Positions 7,765-16,700 of a stretch of 29,968 nt of DNA are shown one piece after another. The stretch lies in contig CAZWFN010000066.1 of the NCBI GenBank assembly GCA_964633205.1, forward strand, positions 1 through 29,968, in the 5' to 3' direction. Below the pieces are notes generated by a model. It made no database searches. It was not told where the DNA came from and worked only from the letters and a program-made list of their open reading frames with translations. Numbering within the stretch: position 1 is the first letter of the stretch; every line of letters begins with the position of its first letter. Source of the stretch: CAYVQE01 sp964633205. Its GTDB lineage: Bacteria; Myxococcota; B64-G9. The position numbers were made by a program, and so were the translations under genes.

Positions 7765-7780
7765 AGGCACGCTTCTTGCG
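7765..7780 (+). promoter_or_regulatory. Sigma-54 (-24/-12) promoter
   Basis: AGGCACGCTTCTTGCG matches the consensus TGGCACG-N4-TTGCW at every position except the first and last. The invariant GG (7766-7767) and GC (7778-7779) have the exact required spacing. Transcription would start near 7790, 40 bases before the ATG at 7830. Sigma-54 promoters need an ATP-driven activator, so the small gene downstream is predicted to be switched on by a specific signal. Confidence 0.75.
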
Positions 7781-7829
7781 TCTATACAGAATGGAAGCAT
7801 AATGGGGGTACGGGAGGAAGGTGGTAGCG

Positions 7830-8021
7830 ATGCTGGATGCCTTCATCATCGAAGAGTTCAGACGGCGCGAGCAGCGCGACAGCGAACGCCGCCGCCCGGT
7901 GCTCGAGATCCCCTGCGACCAGGTACCCGAGGATCTCGACGACGCCTGCGAGGATGAAGACGAGGAAGACAGCGACTGCGGCGTGGTCATCATCGACTAC
8001 GGCGAGTGTGAAGAAGACTGA
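7830..8021 (+). CDS. Small acidic protein of unknown function
   Basis: The product has 63 residues. The first half is a charged amphipathic helix (MLDAFIIEEFRRREQRDSER) followed by RRRPVLEIP; the second half is very acidic (EDEDEEDSDCG, then a Glu/Asp tail) with three Cys. There is no signal peptide or membrane segment. I have an impression that short proteins with a helix rich in Glu/Arg followed by a P-x-L-E-I/L-P motif recur in bacteria without known function, but I cannot name a family. ATG 7830 is chosen over GTG 7821, which lies too close to GGAGGAAG; GGTGG gives a plausible site for the ATG. Flanked by a sigma-54 promoter and an intrinsic terminator, it is a single-gene transcript, which strongly supports a real gene. 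Confidence 0.75.
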   Translation: MLDAFIIEEFRRREQRDSERRRPVLEIPCDQVPEDLDDACEDEDEEDSDCGVVIIDYGECEED

Positions 8022-8053
8022 ACGCGGCTCGCTGCTGAGCGCGGCTTGAACCA

Positions 8054-8082
8054 GCCCCCGGCTCCCGGCCGGGGGCGTTTTT
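8054..8082 (+). terminator. Intrinsic terminator of the small acidic gene
   Basis: GCCCCCGGC (8054-8062) and GCCGGGGGC (8068-8076) form a perfect 9-bp GC stem with a 5-base loop, followed by G and TTTTT (8078-8082). It lies 33 bases past the stop codon. The T-run is on the plus strand only, so it does not serve the convergent minus-strand gene ending at 8123. Confidence 0.92.
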
Positions 8083-8122
8083 GATCAATGCCCTCGATGG
8101 AGCGCAGCCGGCCGGCACCGGA

Positions 8123-10609
8123 TCAGGGCTGCTCCTGGCCGGGCGGCCAGCAGCCCGGGTAGGTGTCGGGGTTGGTGCCAGCCGTGATGGCATCGACCGG
8201 GATGATCGCCAGCCGGCCGTCGTTCAGCTGCAGGTCGCAGACATGCCACCAGCTCTTCTCGCTCTTGGACGGTACGGCGAAGCGTTCCAGCACCGCGCCG
8301 TCCGTCCCGTAGAGGGTCAGCGTAGCGCCCGAGGCGGCCAGGTCGGCGATCTCGCCCGACTCGTTGTCCTGGCTGTAGTCGTGGACCATGACGCTGTAGG
8401 GGCGGTCCGGCGGCGTATCGTAGAAGGTATCGATGGCGATGGTCTCCGGGCCGCGGCCGTCCTGGGCGTCGTTCTCCAACTCGGCGCGGGGCGCGGCATC
8501 CAGGCTGCCGCGGCAGTCTTCGCGGAAGAACACGTGGTAGGCCTCGGCGTCGATCAGCCCCGGCGGCAGGGGTGGGGTGAACAGGTGCAGATCCAGGTCG
8601 GCCGGCTCCTTGCCCCACTCCAGCACCAGCCGGTGGCGCCCGTCGACCGGGGCCAGGTTGGCGTCCTGGTTGGGCATGGTGCGCCCGCCGCAGACCAGCA
8701 CGTCGATCCAGGCCGGCGCGTAGCCGGTCAGGCTGGCCTCCAGCGTGTAGTGGCCCGGGGGCAGGAACTTCCCCTCGCCGATGGGGAACAGCTCGGCCGT
8801 GTCCCAGCCGCCGTCGGACCCGGTGGTCCACTCGATCAGGTAGCCGCCGTCGCTCACGCCGCGTCCCCGGCGCAGGCGGCAGGTGGCGGGCAGGCCTTCG
8901 CCGGTGGCGGCGTCGCGGACGGTGCCCGCGGCCGAGCCCCAGCCGTCCTCGCAGCTCGCGGGGAGCTGGCGCAGCGCGGCGGTATGGGTCACCTCGCCGG
9001 CCTCCACCGCGACCGTGGCCTGTGCCGGGATATAGCCGCTCTTGGCGATCTCCACCTGTGTCGGCCCGGCCGGCAGCCGCTCCGACTGGAAGGTGCCGTC
9101 GGCATCGGTCTGCAGCGTCTGCAGGCTCTCACCGCCACGGCTGAGGTCGATGAACGCGCCGGCGATCGGCGCGGTGGTCAGCGCGTCGGTGACCCGGCCG
9201 GCGATGACGCCCTCGCCGACGGCGTAGCATTGGCCGTCGATGCACTGCTGCGGGGGCAGCAGGGCGTCGCAGCTGGCGAGATGTTCCTTGGGCTCACCGG
9301 TGACCGGATCGGTGCGGTAGACATCCTGCTCGACGCACACCCGCTGCGGATAGCCATCGGCCAGCACCTGCCGCTGGCTGAACAGCTCCAGCCCCTCGGG
9401 CGGCTCGATCAGACCGGTATCCTCCAGCCAACCCAGCTCGAGCTCCAGCCCGGCGGCCACGCCCCAGGCGAGCTCCCAGTACTCGCGGGGCAGCAGATGC
9501 GAGATCCATTCGAGATAGCCTTCGATGTAGGCCGAGCCGCCGATGGTCTCGTAGAACACCATGGAGACGCTGGGCTTGATGAAGACCTTGGCGCCGGCGC
9601 TGCTCTCCAGCTCGTACTCCGGGCCCCGCACGTCATCGGAGCCCCACTCGAAGAAGTAGGTCTGCCACGCGGGTGCTCGGTCGCGCAGATAATCGGCCTT
9701 CCATTCGTAGTGGTGCTGGCGCTGGTAGCCGGCCGCGATGCGGCCGGTGACGTGGGCGTCGAGGACCAGACCGGCGGCGACCTCGAACTGCAACGTGACC
9801 ACCACCGGCACCTGGCCCACGAAGAAGGTCATGGTGCGCTCGATGCTGATCAGGGGCTTTTCGATTTCGATCTCGTCTTCCAGCGTGGCCTCGATCTCCA
9901 GCCCGAGGTCCAGCTCGGCGTCGAAGGCGACGCGTACCTCCAGAAAATCGATCACCACCGGCAGGTCGAAGGGTCCCTGGCCCACGTACTGGAAGTCGAC
10001 CTGCGGCTCCAGCGACAGCCGGCTGCCCTCGGCCAGCTTGACCTCCAGCCCGTGGTCGTCGTAGAGCACCTCGCCCGACAGGTCGAGGCAGAGGTGGTCG
10101 GAATCGGGTCCGGAGCAGGACGAGAGCGCCTGGCGGTGTTGGCGCAGGCCGTCGCTTTTGGAGCCCAGCCCGTCATCCGGCCCGAAGTGCAGCTGCACCT
10201 CGCCGCGCAGCGCGTCGCTCAGCGGGGCGATGGTGGTCTGGAGCTCCAGGGTCTTGCCCACCGCCTCGACCGCCTCGACCCGGCGCAGGTAGCCGCCGTT
10301 GCTGCGGCCGACGATCAGATCGCCGGCGCGCATGCCCAGCGCGTCGGCCGGGCGATCGAAGTAGAAGCGGAACAGGTCACCGTCGCGCTCCAGCGAGACG
10401 AAGGCGCCCTCGCGCTCCAGCGCCTGCAGCCGCGGATTGACCTCGACCGCGTCGGCCGGGCCGCGGCAGACGCCGTCGAGGCAGGCGGCGGGGAAGGTGC
10501 AGTCGGCGTCGGCCCGGCATTCGGGTGCGCCGTCACCGCAGCCGGTCACCACCGCCAGCGCGGCGACCAGCAGCAATAGCAGGGCGGCTGTGGACAGCTT
10601 GGTTCGCAT
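8123..10609 (-). CDS. Large lipoprotein with carboxypeptidase-regulatory-like and DUF2135/YfaP-like domains
   Basis: The product has 828 residues. ATG at 10609 is preceded by AAGGAGGAG; the signal ends in the lipobox VVTGC (Cys24). A short Cys knot follows (PECRADADCTFPAACLDGVC), a motif frequent in myxobacterial surface proteins. Residues ~50-440 are beta-rich and not recognised. About 465-540 is a carboxypeptidase-regulatory-like Ig fold (GVIAGRVTDALTTAPIAGA, then DADGTFQSERLPAG), and about 553-650 a second, divergent one. Residues ~655-770 resemble DUF2135/YfaP (LEWGKEPADLDLHLF, GRGPETIAID, YSVMVHDYS). These modules are adhesive or structural, and no enzyme site is visible. It is the last of three minus-strand genes, 50 bases after the phosphoesterase gene. 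The DUF2135 call is moderate; the lipoprotein call is firm. Confidence 0.8.
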   Translation of the reverse strand: MRTKLSTAALLLLLVAALAVVTGCGDGAPECRADADCTFPAACLDGVCRGPADAVEVNPRLQALEREGAFVSLERDGDLFRFYFDRPADALGMRAGDLIVGRSNGGYLRRVEAVEAVGKTLELQTTIAPLSDALRGEVQLHFGPDDGLGSKSDGLRQHRQALSSCSGPDSDHLCLDLSGEVLYDDHGLEVKLAEGSRLSLEPQVDFQYVGQGPFDLPVVIDFLEVRVAFDAELDLGLEIEATLEDEIEIEKPLISIERTMTFFVGQVPVVVTLQFEVAAGLVLDAHVTGRIAAGYQRQHHYEWKADYLRDRAPAWQTYFFEWGSDDVRGPEYELESSAGAKVFIKPSVSMVFYETIGGSAYIEGYLEWISHLLPREYWELAWGVAAGLELELGWLEDTGLIEPPEGLELFSQRQVLADGYPQRVCVEQDVYRTDPVTGEPKEHLASCDALLPPQQCIDGQCYAVGEGVIAGRVTDALTTAPIAGAFIDLSRGGESLQTLQTDADGTFQSERLPAGPTQVEIAKSGYIPAQATVAVEAGEVTHTAALRQLPASCEDGWGSAAGTVRDAATGEGLPATCRLRRGRGVSDGGYLIEWTTGSDGGWDTAELFPIGEGKFLPPGHYTLEASLTGYAPAWIDVLVCGGRTMPNQDANLAPVDGRHRLVLEWGKEPADLDLHLFTPPLPPGLIDAEAYHVFFREDCRGSLDAAPRAELENDAQDGRGPETIAIDTFYDTPPDRPYSVMVHDYSQDNESGEIADLAASGATLTLYGTDGAVLERFAVPSKSEKSWWHVCDLQLNDGRLAIIPVDAITAGTNPDTYPGCWPPGQEQP

Positions 10610-10659
10610 GACGCTCTCCTCCTTCAGTCCGCGGACCGCGGGTTGCATGTGGATCGAAA

Positions 10660-13600
10660 TCAGCATTTCCGGCGATCGGATCGCAGCCGGCGGCGCACCA
10701 AAGGCAGCAGCCAGGCCAGCCAGGCCGGTCCGGCCCCACCGGCCGGGCCGCAGCCGCAGCCACCACTGCCCGGCGCTGCCGGCTCGGCGGTGGGATCGCC
10801 ATCGGCGGCCGTCGGGCCGGTATCGCTGCCGCCGTCCTGCCCGCCGTCACCGGGGCCGGNNNNNNNNNNNNNNNNNNNNNNNNNNNNNNNNNNNNNNNNN
10901 NNNNNNNNNNNNNNNNNNNNNNNNNNNNNNNNNNNNNNNNNNNNNNNNNNNNNNNNNNNGCGGCCGTCGGGCCGGTATCGCTGCCGCCGTCCTGCCCGCC
11001 GTCACCGGGGCCGGCATCGTTGCTGCCGCCGTCCTGGCCGCCGTCGCCGGCATCACCGCTGCCGCCGTCCTGCCCGCCGTCGCCCCCGTCTGCCGCGCCG
11101 TCGCCGCCGTCGACCGGGCCCGGGTCGTCGCCGGTGGTGAACGACCACAGCCGGCCGCGGCGGCTGCGGCCGGCGGCGTCGCGCACCTCGACGAACCACT
11201 CGTAACCGGTGCGCGGGGCCAGCCCGGGCCAGCGCAGCTCGGCCCGCCCGCCGGCGGCCACCCCGGGGACGCTGCCCAGCTCGCGGAAGGGGGCCAGCCC
11301 GAGGTCGAGGTCGAAGCGGCTCTTGGCGCCGATGCGCTGGTCGGCCAGCCAGGGCGAGTAGGTGCGCACCTCGATTTTGTCGGCACGCGGCAAAAAACGC
11401 AGCCGGCGCAGGTAGCCGTTGCCGCCGTTGGGAGCGAGCTGCTGGTAGTCGGACAGCAGCTGGTAGACCCGCCGGCCGCCGGCGGTGTCGATGCGGGTGT
11501 GCTCGCCGTGGACGTGGCCGCAGAGCACCAGGCGCAGGTTGGAGCTGGGCGCGATCACCTCCTGCCACAGCTTCTCGAGCCGGTTTTCCACGTCGCCGTC
11601 GAAGGGGCAGTGCCACACCGAGCGCCGGCCCTCCCGGTTGATGTAGCCGTGGCTGGTCAGCACGGCCAGGTGGTCCGGGTGGGCCTGCAGTACCTCCAGC
11701 GCCCAGTCCCGGCTGGCCGCATCCGGGCAGAACTCCAGGTGGACGAACAGCAGCTTCAGCGGGCCCAGCTCCAGCACCTGGGCGGAGTTGTCGTTGGCGT
11801 CGGCCGGGAAGTGGCCGCGGTACCAGAGCTGCTCCAGAAAGCGCTGGTAGGGGAAGGTCTCGTTGAACAGGGGGAACACCCCGCTGTTGACCCCCTCCTG
11901 GTACTGCTGGTCGTGGTTGCCCGGCGCGATGGCGTAGGGCACCACCCCGTCCAGCAGCGACATGCTGGTGTCAGCCCGGCGCCACTGCGCGTCGATGTTC
12001 CATTGCTGGACCACGTCGCCCAGGTGGCTGACGAAGACGATCGGCAGCTCGGCGGCCCGCGCGGCGATCCACTGCGTCTGTCTGGTGAAGATCTCCGGGT
12101 AGCGCTCGCTGTAGAACTGGGTGTCGGGCAGGGCCACCACCGTGAAGGGCGCGGGCGGTCGCGGCCGGCCGCGGAAGGTCACCTGCAGCGGCCCGTCGCC
12201 GGGCGCATCGACCGTCGCCGCCAGCAGCGCCTGGTGCGCCACCCCACCGGCCCCATCGGCCGGCTGCGGCGCGGCCGGCTCGTCCGGCGCCCGCCTGTCC
12301 ACCGCCAGCGCATGCCAGACCGGCGCCCGGCGCAGCAGGCCGCGCTGGTTGGTCAGCCGGCAGCTCCAGCGATAGCCGGCCCCGTCGGCCAGCTCCGGGG
12401 TGAAGACCACCTCGGCCGCCGGGGCACCGACGTCCTGCTCGGCGACCGCGGCGAAGCCGGTCTCGAAGGTCAGCTCCAGCGCCGGTCCGGCATCCGACTC
12501 GCTGGCGGCGAAGAAGACACCGTCCCGGCCGCCGGTCAGCAGCAGGCCGTGGTTCGGCTCGCCGTCCAGCCAGCGCTGGACCGCGGCGGTCACATCCAGC
12601 GCGACGACACCGCTGGCCGGCGCGGGACGGCGCCAGGTCTGGCTGTGGTGGCAGCCGGGCCCGTCGCCGCCCGGCTCGGGCCAGGGCAGGTTGCCCAGCC
12701 GCTGCTGCCAGGTGGCGCTGTGCTCGTCCCAGGGCAGGCGCAGCCGCCGCAGCCGCAGCGCATCGCCGCCGTCGCTGACGGACAGCAGCAGCTCGGCCGC
12801 GATCAGGCGGGCGTCGGCCGGGATGCGGCCGGGCCCGTCGCCGACCAGGTCGTCGATCTTGATCAGGACGTGGTGGCGCGGCTCGGCGTCCACCCGCAGC
12901 TCGGGTTCGTCGCCGTGGTTTGCGGTCGGATATTCGGCGGACAGCTCCACGTCGTGCAGCCGGGCCGGGTCGTCGATGCGCAATAGCTGGACCTGCTGTT
13001 CGGCCGGGCCCAGCAGCAGCGCGGCGGTGGCCACGCCGAGCGGGTCGGCCACCCGGCAGCGCAAGCGGGTCGGCCCGAAGCCGGCGGTGGCCCCGGGCGG
13101 CGGCCAGACGGGCTCGGCCACCGCCGGCGTGGCCGCGATCTCGGCGTCCAGCAGCAGGTCCTCGCTGGCCGGATGGTGCTGGTGGACCTCGATCGCCAGC
13201 AGGTTGCGGCCCGGCCGCAGCCGGGCCGGATCGATGGCAAAGGTCTGCCAGGCGTTCTCCTCGACCAGCTCGACCGCTTGGCTGGCCAGGGTGGTGTAGC
13301 CGGTCGATCCGGCGGGCATGTTCCAGCGGGCCACCTCCCGGCCGTCGAGGTAGGCGACGAAGCCGTCGTCGGCCCGCACCCGCAGCTCGGCCGCGGCCAC
13401 CGCCCGCTCGAGGTCGAAGGCCAGCCGCAGGTAGGTGCAGGGGTGCTTGTGCTGCGGGTCGGAGCCGAAGTCGAGCCGGGTCACCACCGGCTCGGTCGAG
13501 CCCGGTGGATCGTTGCCCTCCGGCTCCAGCCCGATGTGGCCGTAGCCCAGCCCCGCCGGCCCGGTCTGCCAGCCGGCGTCGTCGTAGCCGGGATCGCGCC

Positions 13601-13751
13601 AGGCCGCGCCCAGGTCGCGGCCGCCGTCGTGGAAGCGCCACACCGAGCCGCGCGGCGCCAGCAGCTCCTCGGCGCCGGCCGGCGCGGCCGGCAGCAGGAG
13701 CGCTAGCAGGACCAGCAACGCCATCGTCGCCCTCGGCTGGCTCGTGTTCAT
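10660..13751 (-). CDS. Secreted multidomain calcineurin-like metallophosphoesterase with MYXO-CTERM-like tail (contains assembly gap)
   Basis: GGAGG lies 5 bases before ATG 13751; a signal peptide (MALLVLLALLLPAAPAGA) follows. Domains: a galactose-binding-like fold (~30-215), a DNRLRE-type beta domain (~270-420), the phosphoesterase (~540-780), a fibronectin III-like domain (~800-860), a DGG-repeat linker, and a sorting tail (SGGCGCGPAGG, helix, RRRLRSDRRK). Metal-site motifs are D543-T-Q (Gln where many relatives have His), GDVV 578-581, GNHD 611-614, His701 and GHVH 745-748, so an active di-metal phosphoesterase is likely; the substrate is unknown. The 100-N gap falls in the linker. Read across the Ns the frame shifts by two; merging the duplicated 55 bp restores one frame of 978 residues ending at TGA 10660-10662. 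It starts 12 bases after the YetA-like gene. Confidence 0.85.
10805..11014. repeat. Exact 55-bp duplication at both edges of the assembly gap
   Basis: Bases 10805-10859 and 10960-11014 are identical over 55 bp, and each copy ends exactly at the N-run. This is the signature of two contigs overlapping by one k-mer that were scaffolded with a default gap. The right copy continues into DGG-coding repeats on the minus strand (units of D-G-G-Q-D-G-G-S type, about 10990-11110), which explains why the assembler stopped here. Confidence 0.9.
10860..10959. other. Assembly gap of 100 N
   Basis: There are exactly 100 undetermined bases, a conventional placeholder length, so the true distance is unknown. 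The identical 55-bp flanks suggest either a direct overlap of the contigs (no missing sequence) or a collapsed repeat array in the linker of the metallophosphoesterase. Confidence 0.98.
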
Positions 13752-13763
13752 GCAGACCTCCAT

Positions 13764-16700
13764 TCAAGCGCGGCCCTGCGGCCGCCGCCGGCGCGCCAGG
13801 GCCAGCAGCAGTCCGATCCACGGCACGACGCCGGCCGGTGCGGTCGCCCCGGTCGCAGCGCAGCCGCAGCCGCCGCTCGGCACGGGGCTGTCATCGCCAT
13901 CGGCTGCCGGTTCGGCGTCGGGGTGGCCGGGCCCCGGATCCGCCGGAACGCCGCCGTCGTCTGGGCTGCCCCCATCGAGGCTGGCGCCGTCGGGGGTGCC
14001 GCCGTCGGGCGGGCCACCGTCCTCGATGGGGCTCGAGTCGCAGCTCTCGTGGGGCTCGTAAGCACAACCGGCCAGGCCTTCATCGACCAGGCCGTCGCAG
14101 TCGTCGTCGATGCCGTTGCACTGCTCGGCGGTTGGCCCGCGGTAGCCGGTGGCCGCCAGGCAGGGGCCCCAGCCCTGGCCCAGACACTCCATCAGCCCGC
14201 TGCGGCAGGCGCCCACGTCGCTGCCGCAGGGGGCCATTTCGCCCGGGGTGCAGGGGTGCTCCGGCTCCGGGCAGGCGGTGGTGACGATGCGGCCGGCGTT
14301 GTGATCGGCGTAGAAGCCGGCCTCGTCGTACTCGCCGTCCAGGTCGTTGTCCAGCCCGTCGCCGCAGACCTCGCGCGGCGCCGCGCCGCAGCCCGGCCGG
14401 TCGATGGGGGCCTGGTCCGGGTTGCAGGGATGCTGGCAGGCGGCGCCCTGCTGGTGGTCGGGCGGGCTGCCGTCGTAGGCGGCGGTGTTGGCGTAGCCCT
14501 GGCGCCTGAGCAGGTACAGCGCCCGCGGCAGGCTGTGGCTGCGAAAGCCCAGCGCCGAGGCCCCGGGCAGGCTGCGGCCAGCCTGGCTGGAGATGAAGTG
14601 CAACAGCACGTTCTGTACCCGGCACAGCTCCGGGCCGGGATCGGCCCAGCGGCCGGCGGCCAGGGTGGCCATGACGATGCTGCCCGAGTTGCCGGTGCAG
14701 TCGCACTCGTCGCAGGGCGGGTAGAAGTACCAGAAGTCCTGGGTGGCCGGGTTGTAGTTGGTGGCCACCAGGAACAGGGCCAAGTCCCGCAGCGCCGCCT
14801 CGACATCGGCCGCCGGCCAGTAGGGCGCCAGCCACAGCAGGGCCTCGCCGAAGACGCCGATGTCGAAGGTCTTGGTGCCGACCACGATCGACTCGCTGCA
14901 CTCGCCGATGCGCAGCGGCACCGAGCCGCCGCTGTCGGTCTGCGGGTCGTGGGCCACCTGCCGGGCCAGGGCGCGGTCGACCACGAAGCGGGCGCCGTTG
15001 AGCAGGAAGGGATCGCCGCTGGCCATATAGGCGCTGGCCAGGTTCTGGGCCACCCAGCCGGGCCGGCGCAGCTGCGAGAACTGGTAGTCCCGGGGCGCCA
15101 GCCGGGCGATCTGCTCGGCCGCCCGCAGGCCCACCTCGACGTAGTCCGTGTCCGCGGCCAAAAAGCCGGCCGTCAGCAGGCCGTGCAGCACGGCGTGGCC
15201 CATGTAGTCGATGCCGCCCTCGACCCACAGCGGGTTGTACTCTTGCGGCGCGTCGGCCTTGGGGTCGTCGAGGTAGAACGGGGTGGGGAAGAAGCCACCG
15301 GTGTGGCCCACGCAGTGCTTCCAGGGTAGGCCGACCAGCTCGGCCGGGGCGTGGGGCTGGTCAGCGCCGGCGCGGTGGCGGATGTCGATGTGGGCCAGGT
15401 GGCGCGCGGCCCGCTCGCCGCGCCAGAACAGGGAGGAGCGGCCGCTGCGGGCGAACTGTTGCAGCATGGCCCAGGCCGGGTCGTACTCCAGGTTGCGCCA
15501 GTTGTAGCCGCGCTGCTCGGGGTAGTCGTCGCCGTAGTTCATGAAGCCGTACTGGCCGTAGCGGTGATCGCTGGTGTCCCAGACATCGTTCAGATCGCAG
15601 TCGCGGGTCAGTTCGATCCGAGCCAGGTGGCGGGCCAGCCGCGATTCGTAGTGGCAGAAGTAGCCCGGCAGCGCCGGGTCGATGGCGCCGAACCAGCCCG
15701 AGCGCAGGTAGGCGTCCGGGTCGGCGGCCGCGAACAGCGGTGCCTGCAGCCGGCTGGCCAGCGCTGACGGGTCGCCGCCGGCCGCCACCGCGCCGACGCG
15801 CAGGGTGGCCGGCACCCGGGTGCCCAGCCGCAGCTGGTACTGCCCGCCCTTGCCGGGTTCGACGCCCCAGCTGTTGCCGTTGCCGATGTCGGGGTAGGGG
15901 TTGTCCACCCCGCGCATACACCAGAAGAACAGGGAATGCACGTGCTCGACGTCTTGCCGGCTCTCGGTGTACTGCCGCGCGTCCAGCCGCGGCAGCAGGT
16001 CGATGCGCAGCCCGCCGGCATCCAGGGCGAAGCCCTTGGGATAGGTCTGCCAGAAGTCCTCGACCGCGGCCACCAGGGTCACGGGCTCTTGGTCGAGCCG
16101 GCCCTGCAGGCCGGCCCAGCCCGGATCGCGCCCGGCCTGCCGCCGGCCGTCGTCGAGCTGCTGGAAATCGTAGTCCTGCAGCAGGCCGGCGCCGCGCTCC
16201 AGCGCCACCGCCGGCCGCCCGCCGATGGTGCCGCGCTCGGCCTCGGCCAGCCGCAGCCGCAGGCTGAGGCTCTGGAAGCGGGACATCTCCTCGGGGCCGT
16301 CCACGTCCAGCGTGTAGCGCAGCGCCACCCAGGGCTGGCCGGCGAACAGGCGCACCCGCAGCCGGTAGCGCAGCAGGCTGCGGATGGTATGGGGCAGCAC
16401 GTGCGGTCCTTCCAGCTGGACCTCGGCCAGCACGGGTCCGTTATGCACGATGCGCACCCCATCCGGCCGGCCGAGCTGGTAGCGGCCGCCGGCGGTGCCG
16501 ATCAGCTCCAGGTCCTCGGCTCCACCGCGGGTCAGCCGCTCGGCGTCGCTATAGCGGCCGTCGCCGTCGGCGTCATACCACAGCCGGTCCAGCAGCCCGC
16601 CGGCACCGCCGAGCGCCAGCTTGATGCGGCCGTTGTCCAGCACCACCTCACCATCGGCGCCGGCCACGGCCGAGACCGGTCGGCTCGGCGCCGGTGGCTC

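Noticed and set aside
8081..10579. An open reading frame of more than 800 codons on the plus strand opposite the lipoprotein gene
   Set aside because: It is a shadow of the minus-strand gene: in very GC-rich DNA the antisense frame rarely meets stops. Its product is low-complexity Gly/Ala/Val/Gln with no domain, while the minus strand has a lipoprotein signal, a good ribosome site and recognisable domains.
10437..12986. A plus-strand frame of about 850 codons running through the N gap
   Set aside because: It is antisense to the metallophosphoesterase, which has all metal-site motifs. The frame crosses the Ns only by chance and its product has no family features.
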